From: Leucaena leucocephala
Lineage: Eukaryota; Streptophyta; Magnoliopsida; Fabales; Fabaceae
Length of the DNA: 64,000 nt
Reading direction: 5' to 3'
Assembly: GCA_037074615.1 (NCBI GenBank)
Contig: CM073527.1
Location: 10,132,848-10,196,847, forward strand
The translations under genes and the position numbers were made by a program. Below, one piece after another: positions 1 through 10,499 of the stretch. The notes below the pieces were generated by a model. It made no database searches. It saw only the letters and a list, made by a program, of their open reading frames with translations, and had not been told where the DNA came from. Each line of letters opens with the position of its first letter. The first letter of the stretch is position 1.

Positions 1-103
1 CCTTTTTTAACAGTTGAATTAAAATATTCTAATAAGGTACAATAATAGGTTTGTAATTTATTAGTCTTAGTGTGTGTTTGGCATCACGTTTAGGAATAAA
101 TTT

Positions 104-258
104 TGGGACAAAACCTCGGTTTGAAAAAATTTCACACAAATATCAATTTTTGTCCAGAATTGATTTTGAAACAAAACCTCGGTTTGCACAATTTTTTGCC
201 AAACAGCCATTTTTGTCCAGAATTGATTTTGGGCAAAACCTCGGTTTGAAACCATGGT
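104..258. repeat. 62-bp tandem repeat, about 2.5 copies
   Basis: The word AAACCTCGGTTTG recurs at about 111, 174 and 236, each preceded by a variant of CAGAATTGATTTTG, giving a period of 62-63 bp. The array lies wholly inside MITE-1. Open frames across it on both strands are by-products of the repeat. Confidence 0.75.
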
Positions 259-347
259 TTTAAATAAGCTATTGAAAATGGATTTTGGAACTGTAAAAGA
301 GCTTATAGATTATCTAATTACTATTTTACCCCTACTTTTTTCTTATA

Positions 348-472
348 CTCTCTCTCCTCTCTCCTCCCTCTCTCTCTCCCTCTCTCTCTCCTCTCTCCTC
401 TCCCTCTCTCTCTCCTCTCTCTCCTCTCTCTCTCCTCTCTCCTATTTATTCTCTACCCTCTCTCCTCTCTCA
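348..472. repeat. CT-rich microsatellite
   Basis: About 120 bases of almost pure TC/CTC repeats (CTCTCTCC units) inside MITE-1. The open frame running through it (254-511) encodes only Leu/Ser repeats and is not a gene. Confidence 0.9.
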
Positions 473-611
473 TACTTTAATCAAATCATACCCTTTTTAG
501 TAATTTATTAATATAAAAAGTGATTTTACTATTAATCATCCAAACATCTCTATTTGCAAAATCTATTCTTCCCAGAATCTATTCTCCAAAAGCTAATCCA
601 AACACACCCTA

Positions 612-1773
612 TTAAATAATCATTTAAGAGTTTAAGAGTTTACATAATTGAAAGGCCTCCTAATAGTTTGAGAGACTATTTAAGAATTATAATTTATAAT
701 CTAGGAAGTATATTGAAAATATTGTCCATAAGTCCTAGAAAATAAATTAAATATAAATAGGTCCTAAAACTTTTATACTTATAAGTAAATTTACATAATT
801 TTTTTTGGGTAAAAGGTAAACTTAGATATTTATAAGTTAAGTTATATCATTTTCAATTCAAATTTAATAATTTATATTTAGAAATTAAACTTCTATATTT
901 ACAAGTGAGTTGTGTAATCCATAAGTCAAACTTATAATAAATTGAATTTCTTAGAAACTTTTAGTATTTAATTTTATTACATGAAACTATGCGTATTTTT
1001 AATCTTTTAATGGTAAAAAAAGATAATGTGGTTATAATTTGATATAGACTTGATTAAATTTATATATAAAATTAATTAGCATTGTTTTTTGTTTACAATA
1101 TATACAGTTAAAAATATATTGGTTTGATTAATGTTACTTCAATCACAATTTGATTATAATAAAATTAATAACTTTTAAATCAATATTTTTGTTTATTGAA
1201 TCCATCTAGTTTTAAAATATTTTTTCTTGAAATATCCATGGCCTTACAAATACGTACATACATATACTCATCAAACTTCAGTCATTAAGTTTGTTTTTTT
1301 ATCAAATTTAAAGGTAAAAAAGGCATTTGGCACCAAGTGCTTTTTTAGGGTGGTTTTAATATACCCTTTTTTTAATCCTTTGAAATTATATATATTATTA
1401 AGAAAACTAAATAGGATATTAACCGCATATGCATTGTTTTGAAGTTGCCGACACATGTCCCAAAAAAAATGGAAACAAGGATCAACATAAGCATGGGATG
1501 GGAGACAAATCAGACAAGCAGACAGCTGGGGCAGTTATGTAATTTCATAGATCCCTTCTCGAATAAATTAAATAAAAATAATATTTTTGCTCCATCATAA
1601 ATCGCCTGCTTCTTCTTACTCATTTCAGTTACATTTACGCTCCTAGCTCTGCTCCTCACTTCACCTCATTCCCACCTTTCTCTCCCTCCCTCCACTTTCT
1701 CTGGAATCGAGAATAGAGAATATTTTTCGTCTTGCAACTCACAAGGATAGCATTCACATCTTGAGTGGCAAAA
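612..1773 (+). promoter_or_regulatory. Upstream region and 5'UTR of the GH17 gene
   Basis: No gene is seen in this AT-rich stretch. Its last 130 bases are pyrimidine-rich (for example 1655-1700, CT-rich), which fits a plant 5' leader, and an AT-rich TATA-like tract lies at about 1562-1582. The core promoter position is a guess. The MITE-1 insertion ends about 1.16 kb upstream of the start codon. Confidence 0.35.
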
Positions 1774-2111
1774 ATGTTGCAGCCGAGATTTGTAGGTGTT
1801 GTATTCTTGTGGTTACTGGCTTGGACTCCAGTGGCGGAATCAGCGATAGGAGTGAACTGGGGAACGGTTTCATCCCACAGGTTGAAACCATCTACGGTGG
1901 TGGATCTCTTGAAAGACAACAAGATCCAGAAAGTTAAGCTGTTTGAAGCTGACCCTGGTGTTCTTAAGGCTCTTATGAGAAGTGGGATTCAGATCATGGT
2001 TGGAATCCCCAATGAGATGTTGTCTCTCTTAGGTTCTTCCCCTTCTGCTGCTGATTTGTGGGTTCGCCAGAATGTTTCGTCTTATATTGGTAAAGGTGGT
2101 GCGGATATCAG
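1774..2111 (+). CDS. Glucan endo-1,3-beta-glucosidase (GH17), exon 1
   Basis: First exon (residues 1-112 plus two bases of codon 113) of a secreted GH17 beta-1,3-glucanase that cleaves callose in the cell wall. The start chosen is the first ATG at 1774; an in-frame GTG at 1765 is not a plausible plant start. Residues 1-23 form a signal peptide (hydrophobic GVVFLWLLAW core, cleavage likely near VAES-AIG). The mature protein begins with the family-typical IGVNWGT, followed by KVKLFEADPGVL and GIQIMVGIPNEML, both characteristic of the GH17 barrel. The exon ends with ATC-AG before a GT donor at 2112, giving a phase-2 junction at the family's usual place, just before the catalytic YIAVGNEP segment. 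The reading frame is intact. Confidence 0.93.
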
Positions 2112-2954
2112 GTTGGTCTTATCTTTTTTATTGTCGATTCTCGTTTTTGGTTTCCGTTTTTATCCCTGAGAAAGTGTAAATTCCATCCCTTCTTGTTCGA
2201 TATGCATCGCTGCTTTATTGAAGACTAACTCATGAAATAACAGTATTTACTATTGAGATCGTAAAAGCACTGGAGAATATATTCACTAGTAGCTTATGGG
2301 ATAAATATCTGTTTGTTATTTCTGAAAGCATCTTTTCTTGTTGCAATTTTGTATGATTTAGTTTTTTTTTTCTTAATTTTTATTCAATGACTTGAGAGCT
2401 GATGATGGTGGTTGTTCTTGCTAAAGAAAGTTGCTTTAGTTGTTTGAAACCCTCCAAACGACGTGGTCCTCTGTTTTAACTGTTGTTTTTATGGATAACT
2501 TGGTATATTTCATTCAAAAGTCTGAGGGTCCGAGGATTAATCGGACAGTAAAATAATTTGGACGAATAGCTTGTGTTATTAACTTTGAATTCACATTTAT
2601 AATTTTAAATAACTGGAAAATTATAGTATCCCCATCAAAAACCATAAGCTGGATAAGGAACTGGCTCTCTCTTTTGATATTACATCTATGAACTTTGATT
2701 TTTTTTTTTCCAACTTAATATGTGCAGAATTGGTCCCATGGCGGGGAAAAAAATGCTATTTCTTGAGTTTGTATTAAGAATATTTTGTAAACTAACTTTT
2801 CCTTTTGAATGCTCGACTTGATTGAACTTCTGATGGTTAGATTCTAGAGGCTTGTAGAATTTATCCTTCCCAAAACATCAGTTACAAAAGTATGTTTGGC
2901 TAACATACCTGGTTGTGATTTAAGCCAGATGAACTCACTGTATGACATGGAATT

Positions 2955-3280
2955 TGAAGATTTTCGGGCGTACCTGGAATCGTTTTCTCGACACACTAGA
3001 TACCCACACGTAACTGGAGCACCCTGTATGGACTCTGGTTCGATTTCACAACAAAAGCACCGGAAGAAAATGCAGAAACAGAGCATCAGAAACAGAGAAA
3101 TATAAGTCCTGCCACATGCACCATTTCTGTTCGTGTATGTAGATATATATAGCCTGTGGGAGGGGAGTTAGATAACCGTATCTAACTCCCTCATTTCAAA
3201 TTCAAATTTTCCCTTTCAACGGCTCTCTGTTTTCCCAGTCGGGTTTGATCCACCATGGGTGGATCACCCATTTCCTTACA
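2955..3280 (-). repeat. Copia-1 3' LTR
   Basis: On the + strand it starts TGAAGATTTT and ends CCTTACA, so it has TG...CA ends. It contains a 12-bp-arm inverted repeat (3163-3174 / 3179-3190) and a 9-bp-arm inverted repeat (3246-3254 / 3258-3266). It matches 10500-10825 over its full length. Confidence 0.95.
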
Positions 3281-3292
3281 TCTCCCACTCAC
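3281..3292 (-). other. Copia-1 polypurine tract
   Basis: The minus strand reads GTGAGTGGGAGA immediately before the 3' LTR start, a purine-rich run in the position expected for plus-strand priming. Confidence 0.75.
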
Positions 3293-4391
3293 ACATGGTG
3301 GATTAGATATTATGGCTCAAATCTCATTTTCTTCCTTCTTTCATACTAGGTGCTTTGCCGTGACCGCGTAGGCATGACGTCACCTTTCGGGCGTTTGTAC
3401 TAGAAATCCCCTTTACAGAGACCAGTATAAAGCAACCCTTTAGTGCAGCTCGATCAAATAAATTATAGTGCCTTGAATGTTCTAGATTTGCCCGTATACA
3501 CTTTTCTCATGGCTAATCTAATCCCTCTTGAGTCAGTTTATAACTCAGATAGCCTTCCACTTATGCATAGTATCCACACTTATGAAATTAACAAAATAAT
3601 ATCACAAGGGACTGGTCACAGACACTAGCCTGGATATGTATATTCTGGCAATCTTTCTTTCGCCCATATATCATTTTGATATGAATCAACCGCTTTCCTA
3701 GCATAATACCTTTGGTTCATATATAATTTTAACCATAGGACATATACCAAAGTAGCAATCGCTGAAACATACCTCCATAATATTGTCAAAGTCAAAGGAC
3801 ATTAATGAAAGGATTATACCTTTCTGAAACTCACACAACAATGAAGCAGGGATTGATTCATTTGCTTTCCATTTGCGGTTCTTTAGCACATGTGGCATGA
3901 ATCACATGTTACGGTGTTCCTCTTATCCTTAAAGAGTGTACGTCGTTTTGATTCTATCAATCACACCGTTCAGACTTAAGTCTAGACACTCACAGTATCT
4001 AAACCCAAACTCTTCAATTATATTCACATAATATGACGTCAATTTTGAAGAATTTGTTATCTGGCAACAGGTTTTATGGATGTTGGTATCCATTATTCGA
4101 TCCATACACTTACTTATGGATCTCATCTCGACTCACTGCACTTTTAAGCCAAGGCGACACTTATTGTGTTTCTTCTTTACCATATCAGCACTCTTGCTGT
4201 TTTATTGGTGAACACATGTCTCATCTTTGAATGCTTCTATAGCATCAAAAGCGGTTGCTCGTGTGAGAGAGCTACCTCTTTCAACCTGTACGACATACTA
4301 GACATTGTATACTTTTACCCAGACATATAAGTAATAATAAAGGACATGATATCATTAATAAAAACAAAAGTATTACATACAGTCTGTAACT
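3293..4391 (-). other. Copia-1 3' untranslated region
   Basis: About 1.1 kb between the RNase H stop and the 3' LTR. No frame above about 65 residues in sense has recognisable features. This is long for a copia 3' UTR but nothing more can be said. Confidence 0.6.
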
Positions 4392-5624
4392 TTATATTTT
4401 TAACATGCCAATGGCTTTTACATGTTTCTCGAATGTTTCTTTGCCTATTGGCTTGGTCAGGGGATCTGCAACCATACACTTGGTTGAAATGTATTGTACA
4501 GTTACAATTTTCTGTGCTATATAATCCCTCACAAAGTTATATTTTATATCAATGTGTTTGGTCTTACTGTGATACTTAGGGTCTTTTGTGTAGGCTATAG
4601 CTGCAGTATTGTCACAGTGTATCAACACCGGATTGGTACTCTCGTTCCCAAATCTTAGGTGCTCGATAAATCTTTTCAGCCAAACAGCCTCTTGCGCTGC
4701 TGCAGTGCATGCCACAAACTCAGCTTCCATAGAGTGTAAAGCAATGCACGTTTGCTTCTTGTTACTCCAACATATGGCACCGTTGTTAAGCAAGAAGGTG
4801 TATCCTGAAGTCGATCTTCGTTCTTCTTCATCACCGCCTACATCAGCATCGGAATATCCGATTAGGCGTAGATCGCTTCCTTGATAACACAATGCATAGT
4901 CAGCTGTGCCCTTTAAGTATCTCAAGATCCTTTTCACTGCTTTCCAGTGTTTCTCACCAGGGTTAGACTGTAATCTGCTAACTAGCCCCACGGCATAACA
5001 AATATCTGGTCTTGTACACATCATTGCATACATCAGGCTACCAACGGCACTGGCATATGGAACTCTTTCCATTTGCCTTTTCTCTGATTCAGTTTTGGGA
5101 CACATGTCAGAACTCAAGGCCACTCCAGTAGCCACAGGGATATCCATGGGTTTGCATTCACTCATATGGAATCGCTCAAGTATGTTATTGATATAATTCT
5201 CTTGTGAAAGAGTGAGGATTCTCTTGGAACGATTCCTTCGAATCTTGACTCCAAGTATGTATTCTGCTTCACCCATGTCTTTCATCTCGAAATTTGATGA
5301 AAGCCATTCTTTAATAGCTATCACAGAGTCAAAACTATTTCCAGCTAATAGTATATCATCTACGTATAAGGATAATATCACAAAGTTACCCTTAAACCGC
5401 TTAACGTAGACACAGTGGTCTTCCTCTATCATCTGGAAGTTATATGAGGTAATCGCCTTATGAAACCTCAAGTACCACTGTCTGGATGACTGTTTTAATC
5501 CATAAATAGATCTTTTGAGTTTACACTTCTTGTGTTCAAACCCTTTTTCAATGAAACCTATTGGTTGTTCCATATAGATTTCTTCATCCAGATCACCATT
5601 CAGGAATGCGGTTTTTACATCCAT
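4392..5624 (-). CDS. Copia-1 reverse transcriptase-RNase H (410 aa, downstream of frameshift)
   Basis: Second part of the polyprotein; the ATG at 5624 is an internal Met (QMDVKTAFLNGDL), not a natural start. Palm motifs include KTAFLNGDL at residues 4-12, SIYGLKQ at 39-45 and the catalytic YVDD at 87-90. RNase H follows, with D259 (YSDAD), E300 (SMEAEF) and D338 (HCDNTAA), and the copia C-terminal block KHIDIKYNFVRD and ADPLTKP. The frame is shifted by one base relative to the upstream ORF, by an extra T/A in a short run near 5657. With the stop at 5740 this makes two lesions in an otherwise complete pol. Confidence 0.93.
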   Translation of the reverse strand: MDVKTAFLNGDLDEEIYMEQPIGFIEKGFEHKKCKLKRSIYGLKQSSRQWYLRFHKAITSYNFQMIEEDHCVYVKRFKGNFVILSLYVDDILLAGNSFDSVIAIKEWLSSNFEMKDMGEAEYILGVKIRRNRSKRILTLSQENYINNILERFHMSECKPMDIPVATGVALSSDMCPKTESEKRQMERVPYASAVGSLMYAMMCTRPDICYAVGLVSRLQSNPGEKHWKAVKRILRYLKGTADYALCYQGSDLRLIGYSDADVGGDEEERRSTSGYTFLLNNGAICWSNKKQTCIALHSMEAEFVACTAAAQEAVWLKRFIEHLRFGNESTNPVLIHCDNTAAIAYTKDPKYHSKTKHIDIKYNFVRDYIAQKIVTVQYISTKCMVADPLTKPIGKETFEKHVKAIGMLKI

Positions 5625-5739
5625 CTGATGTAACTCTAAGTTTAAACTGTTTACTATTTGCTAGAATAAGTCTTATTGAATTGAAGCACACAACAGGTGA
5701 AAAAGTATCCTCATAATCTATACCTTCCTGTTTTGTATA

Positions 5740-8424
5740 TCACTTTGCAACCAATCGAGCTTTGAATTTGTCAATTGATCCATCTACCTTTCTTTTGATT
5801 TTGAGAACCCACTTGTTCCCAATGGCTTTATACCCTTTTGGCAGATCAACCAATTCCCAAACTTGGTTTTTCATCATTGAGTCCATTTCCTCTTTCATTG
5901 CTTTCTTCCATTCCTCCTTTGCAGGACTTGCTAAGGCCTCATGAACAGTGCGGGGTTCATCATCCCCTTCTGGAGTAACTAAGAGTGCTTCTCCTTCTAT
6001 TTGGAAGCGTCTCTTTGGAACACTTTCCCTGTTACTCTTTCTGGTAGGAGCAATTTGCTTATCTTTTCTCATTTGTTTCGGTCCTTGTGTTGACCGTTCT
6101 TGGCTCCCACTCAGATTGACATGCCTAGACGATTCTGGGTTGTCAATTTGTTCTGCACTGTCCTGTTCCTGAGTCTCATAAAGAGATACAGTGCGGTCAA
6201 CATCTCCCCTACTGGGAAACTCCGTCTCAATAAATACAGCATCTCTTGATTCTGTTTCAGTCACTGTTCCATCTTCAATTTCACTTATGAATACATATCC
6301 TTTTGAGGGTTCAGAGTATCTTATAAAAATACATTTCTTCCCTCTAGGACCCAGTTTCCAATGTCTATGAGAATTATCATGGATGTATGTCGCCGAGCCC
6401 CAAGGTCTAAGGACGGTTAGATCTGGCTGACGTTTAGTCCATAACTCGTAGAGTGTGGAAGCGACTGATTTTGAGGGCATACGGTTAAGTATGAAGGTTA
6501 CCGTCAATAAAGCATCACCCCAATGTGAAATTGGAAGGTTTGCCTGGGCCATCATAGACCTAACCATGTCTAGAAGTGTTCTATTTCTTCTTTCAGCAAC
6601 TCCATTTTGTTGAGGTGTGCCAGGGATAGTTAGTTGCCTAATAATCCCTTTTTCTTCACAGAGCTGTTTGAATTGATCTGAAAGGTATTCATGACCTCGA
6701 TCAGTGCGTAATGCCTTGATTCTATTGTCCATTTGATTCTCTACTTCATTCATGTATCGTCTAAAGCACTCTAGTGCCTCGGACTTATGTGAAATCAAAT
6801 AGACATAACCATATCGTGAAAAATCATCAATAAAGGTAATGAAATACCAAGCTCCGTGTCTTGCCCTCACACTCATTGGACCGCAAATGTCAGAATGGAT
6901 TAATTGCAATGGGTTTTCAGCTCGTATTCCCTTACCGAATGGTTTCCTGGTAGCCTTACCAGCTAGACAGCTTTCGCATAATGACATATCCATGTTGGGG
7001 ATCACCCCCAACAAGCCTTCTTTGGCCAGTTTAATCATTCTATTTTGATTAATATGTCCTAGTCTAGCATGCCAAATATTCATATCACGATTATTTGAAG
7101 TAATAGCAAAGCAATCATGAACATTAAAATCATTAGCAAGATCCAAAATAAAGAAGCTTTGAAACCGAAAAGCTGAACCATAAAATATTGAGTTGCTACA
7201 AATGTCTGCAACTTTATCATGAAAGTTTACATTAAACCCAAAGTCTAGTAAGCAAATTACAGAAATTAAATTCCGTCGGATGTCAGGAGCATGAAGCACA
7301 TCATGCAGTATCAAGGTTTTTCCACTACGCAAAACAAGTTTGCAAGTGCCAATGCCTCGAACCTCGATCCTTGCATTATTGCCAACGCAAAGCCACTTGC
7401 TTTGATATGGCAACCGACGGTATTCCACGAAAGATCCTCGATCTCGACTTACGTGGTCTGTGGAGCCTGAGTCAATAATCCAAGAAAAAGAAATAGGTTC
7501 TGTCAGAAAAACAGTGCTAGAAACAAATGAGACATGTGAATTCACATAATTCACTGTTACCTTTTCGCTCTCGGCCTGTTTAGAACAATCACGTGCGAAG
7601 TGTCCCATTTTCTGGCAGGCAAAGCATTTGACCTTCTTTAGGTCTAGCTTTTTCTTGCCTCCTTTCTTTCCCTTTTTCTTGTACTGTTGCTTGCCCTTCT
7701 TGGGTGGAGGACCGCCTTTCTTCCCATTTTTCTGAGATTTCTTGCCCTTTTTTGATTCAGGCTTTGATTGGGAAGGACCAACACCTTCGGTCAAATAGGC
7801 TTGTCCAGTGGCTTTATAAGCCTCCAGACGTTCATCCTCTAGCTCCAAATGCTTAGCTACATCACTGAAAGTAATGATATTTTCATTATGGGTTAGATTA
7901 ACTTTCATGTGCTCCCAACTGGCAGGGAGCAATCTGATGACAGCTTGCACTTGCTGTTCGTCAGATAGATTATGTCCGGCTTCCTTCAGTTCACGGATCA
8001 TTGTGGACATCTCTCGTAGATGTTGCCTCATAGGATTATTTGATTTTAGCTTATAGGTATCGAATTTAATCGTCAACCTTCTAAGCTTAGTTGTGGATAC
8101 TCCTCCAAACTTATCTTTTAAGGCAATCCACATTGCCTGTGCCGTTCTGTGTGTCTCAAACTCACACATTAAGTCATCAGCCATTGCACTCAATAGAGTG
8201 ATTCTTGCAATGCTATTCTTCTTTTTCCAGGATTGGTAAGCTTCCTGGTCTCTCCTGTGCTGGGCCGTATTGCCAGCCTCAGGTTCTACCATGGCCATTG
8301 TTAATGGCTCAATAGCATCCTGTTCTTCCATAATATATTGGACCTTTCGGTGCCAAATATCCCAGTTGTCCCCGTTGAGTTTTTCCCCCTTGTTCAATTC
8401 AGCAATAATGTTCTTTGATGCCAT
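5740..8424 (-). CDS. Copia-1 gag-protease-integrase polyprotein (894 aa, ends at premature stop)
   Basis: First part of the copia polyprotein. Residues 1-210 are the UBN2-type Gag capsid; 222-262 a very Lys/Gly-rich basic linker; 267-280 a CCHC zinc knuckle (CFACQKMGHFARDC). The aspartic protease active site is DSGSTDHV at about 318. The GAG-pre-integrase His/Cys region is about 450-488 (WHARLGH, CESCLAGK). The integrase core has its triad at D512 (HSDICGP), D575 (RTDRGHEY) and E611 (NGVAERRNR). The frame enters the RT domain (KFKARLVAK) and stops at 5740-5742, where the family has Gly-Tyr: one base change makes the stop. Reading continues past it in the same frame to about 5657. Confidence 0.93.
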   Translation of the reverse strand: MASKNIIAELNKGEKLNGDNWDIWHRKVQYIMEEQDAIEPLTMAMVEPEAGNTAQHRRDQEAYQSWKKKNSIARITLLSAMADDLMCEFETHRTAQAMWIALKDKFGGVSTTKLRRLTIKFDTYKLKSNNPMRQHLREMSTMIRELKEAGHNLSDEQQVQAVIRLLPASWEHMKVNLTHNENIITFSDVAKHLELEDERLEAYKATGQAYLTEGVGPSQSKPESKKGKKSQKNGKKGGPPPKKGKQQYKKKGKKGGKKKLDLKKVKCFACQKMGHFARDCSKQAESEKVTVNYVNSHVSFVSSTVFLTEPISFSWIIDSGSTDHVSRDRGSFVEYRRLPYQSKWLCVGNNARIEVRGIGTCKLVLRSGKTLILHDVLHAPDIRRNLISVICLLDFGFNVNFHDKVADICSNSIFYGSAFRFQSFFILDLANDFNVHDCFAITSNNRDMNIWHARLGHINQNRMIKLAKEGLLGVIPNMDMSLCESCLAGKATRKPFGKGIRAENPLQLIHSDICGPMSVRARHGAWYFITFIDDFSRYGYVYLISHKSEALECFRRYMNEVENQMDNRIKALRTDRGHEYLSDQFKQLCEEKGIIRQLTIPGTPQQNGVAERRNRTLLDMVRSMMAQANLPISHWGDALLTVTFILNRMPSKSVASTLYELWTKRQPDLTVLRPWGSATYIHDNSHRHWKLGPRGKKCIFIRYSEPSKGYVFISEIEDGTVTETESRDAVFIETEFPSRGDVDRTVSLYETQEQDSAEQIDNPESSRHVNLSGSQERSTQGPKQMRKDKQIAPTRKSNRESVPKRRFQIEGEALLVTPEGDDEPRTVHEALASPAKEEWKKAMKEEMDSMMKNQVWELVDLPKGYKAIGNKWVLKIKRKVDGSIDKFKARLVAK

Positions 8425-9044
8425 TGTTCAATATTGGTTCTGTGACAAACCTTTCCCACATTAATTTATTGAACCATAGAACATTTAAGTGAATTTACAT
8501 ATATATATATATATATAGCACATATAAAGTATACAATGTCATGTACTTTTATTAATTTTAATCAAAAAATAATAATATCACTAGACCTATGATCAGGAGA
8601 ATACATTTGTACCTCCCATCACACAAGTACTAGCAACGCCATCATTCTCTATCAAAATTAATATAAGTACTTGTCTCATCAAATATTGCTTTTCAGAATA
8701 CTCATCATCTAAAAAGGCTCCCACTTATAAAAAGTTATACATGAATCATAACATAAATAAAGAAATGAAATGAAACATGTTTCTCTTGCATACAAGGCAT
8801 GTAATAATAATAAGTCTTTACAAAGAAAGAGTAATAAAATATGTCTTTAACAAAGTAAAGCAATGAAAATCAAAGTAAAAATATACATCATTTGATATGA
8901 GTTTTACAATATTCTAACATTGCTTTTCTTAGCTTCTTAAGCTCACGAGGTGGCTTTTTAAGGTTAGATACGAATTCTATTCTTGTAAGCAATTTTTCTT
9001 TCTGATGCGTCCTGAAGTGGGCTTTCCTCTAACTCTTGTAGCTC
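8425..9044 (-). other. Spacer between acidic ORF and gag in Copia-1
   Basis: AT-rich non-coding interval including an (AT)n run at about 8499-8517. It separates the acidic ORF from the gag start at 8424 by about 620 bases, so the two are not translationally fused. Confidence 0.6.
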
Positions 9045-9563
9045 TTATAAATATTCCATTATGACTTTCAAGTAGAATTTAGTATGCTTCTTATCAGTCA
9101 TGCCTTCAATGTATTTACCAATGAAGCCATTAATGCCTTTCATGTTTGTTAACATAGCTGCATCTCTTTCAGCTATGTTCATGGCCAAAATAGGGGTAAG
9201 AGGTTGGTTCACTTCATCTCCATCCTCAATTCGAGATTCACCATTAAGAGTAGACACCATCTTGGAGTTTAAATCTGAAGACACCATTAAAGGCTGTAGA
9301 GGAAGTGGTTCGATGGGGAATAATGTTTCCGAGCACGGTCCGAAATCATCTTTTTCTTCTGGTTCCTCTTGTGGAACTTCCTCCATCAACTCCTCTGAGT
9401 CTTCTTCAGAAAGATTATCAAGATCTTGCTCTGGATCCTCCTCAGGTTCCCCCTCGGGATCCTCTTGAAGGTTTTCCTCTAGGTTATTGAACTCATCCAA
9501 AAATGAGATATCATCATTTAAAGTATATCCCAGAGATTCAGTGCTAGATGAAGTCATTTTCAC
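9045..9563 (-). CDS. Extra acidic ORF upstream of gag in Copia-1 (172 aa, unknown)
   Basis: Intact 172-residue frame in the element's sense direction, between the 5' LTR and gag, where copia elements normally have only leader. I do not recognise the product. The N-terminal half (about residues 20-75) is strongly acidic and Glu/Asp/Pro-rich with repeating EEDPE/EEDSEE-like units. The C-terminal part, from about residue 128 (NIAERDAAMLTNMKG), is less biased and could be helical. There is no signal peptide, zinc knuckle or membrane segment. The reading frame has survived while pol has acquired a stop and a frameshift. It could be a captured host fragment, an accessory element protein or a chance frame; its length and composition argue mildly against chance. 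Confidence 0.5.
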   Translation of the reverse strand: MKMTSSSTESLGYTLNDDISFLDEFNNLEENLQEDPEGEPEEDPEQDLDNLSEEDSEELMEEVPQEEPEEKDDFGPCSETLFPIEPLPLQPLMVSSDLNSKMVSTLNGESRIEDGDEVNQPLTPILAMNIAERDAAMLTNMKGINGFIGKYIEGMTDKKHTKFYLKVIMEYL

Positions 9564-10485
9564 CTAAATAATAACATATATTAATTATTATAATTTTCTG
9601 GAATTTTTAAACACCAAAAAAACGCCAGAAAATACACTGAATATTCATAAATAGGTCTAGAATTGCCTCCCAAATTAGGCAAATTATATGTCAAAATAAA
9701 GATCTTGATTTTAGGGATTTTTAGGAACAAATCGCACCTCAATCGGAGGTCCCACGCTCCCTCACGCGCCCCAAAAAGGAAAAATTCAGAAAAAATTAAA
9801 AAACTGAACGAAGCCTACTCTCGGCTCTGGCGCGTGTACTACACGCGCCATTCTGGTGCTGCCACGTGTCACTGCCACGTGTCGCCACCAGAATTTCCCC
9901 AAGAAATAATTTTTTTTTAATAAAAAAACGAATTTTCGTTTTTTTTTATAATAAAAAAAACTTTTTTTTTTCTGGGCCTCGTACAGCCCAAATTTTTTTT
10001 TTTTCGTGACTGGGCTGGACGCAGCCCAGTCTGCCGTGAACAGTGCCCGTTTAATTTTTTTTTTTTAAATAAGAGGCAAAACGGCGTCGTTTTGGGGATG
10101 AACAGTGTCATCCCCTACCTCCAGCCGGGTCTGCACAGACCCGACTGGAAAACGGGTCGGGTCCGATGACCCGACTCGTTTTTCACCCATAACTTCTCCG
10201 TCCGACGTCCGATTTTAACGTTCTTGGAGTCGTTTTTCATCGTTTTTTCGTGCTCTACACAATGGGATCATTTTCAAGTCCTAAATCTTCTGTTTTCTAA
10301 TGACCCAATTTCAAAAAACGAATTTTCAATTTGTTTTACGTTGAAAATGCTTCTCTTTATTGTTTAAATGCTTGCTCTATGCATATTATCACTAAACAAT
10401 CACTTTAAGACATATATATGCAAAGAAACAGTGTATAACCAGAAAAAAACGAAAATACAGAGAAGCATGCGGAAGCGAATAAACA
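9564..10485 (-). other. Copia-1 5' leader, GC-rich segment
   Basis: Untranslated leader between the PBS and the acidic ORF. The stretch 9740-10250 is much richer in GC than the surroundings. It holds two G-box motifs (CACGTG at about 9863 and 9876), a palindromic GGCGCGTGT/ACACGCGCC pair at about 9830-9850, and several poly-A/T runs. Short open frames here have no family features. Confidence 0.6.
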
Positions 10486-10498
10486 GGCTCTGATGCCA
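10486..10498 (-). other. Copia-1 primer-binding site (tRNA-iMet type)
   Basis: Read on the minus strand, TGGCATCAGAGCC begins one base inside the 5' LTR. It differs by one base from the usual plant initiator-Met PBS (TGGTATCAGAGC). It fixes the orientation of the element and the LTR boundary. Confidence 0.9.
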
Positions 10499-10499
10499 C

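Larger units (their letters stand above)
68..611. mobile_element. MITE-like element with TIRs (MITE-1)
   Basis: The two ends are inverted repeats of about 14 bases: the left reads TAGTGTGTGTTTGG (68-81) and the right, reverse-complemented, reads TAGGGTGTGTTTGG (598-611). The inside has no coding capacity; it holds a 62-bp tandem repeat, a long CT tract and an AACCATGGTTTT palindrome near 250. The right arm is closely similar to the left arm of the element at 10938-11143. The ends resemble PIF/Harbinger (Tourist) or hAT MITEs, but no clean target-site duplication is seen, so the superfamily is not settled. Confidence 0.5.

Noticed and set aside
254..511. 85-residue open frame through the CT tract
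   Set aside because: Encodes only Leu/Ser dipeptide repeats from the microsatellite; not a gene.
1765..1773. Upstream GTG as start of the GH17 protein
   Set aside because: Plant genes start at ATG; the ATG at 1774 gives a proper signal peptide.
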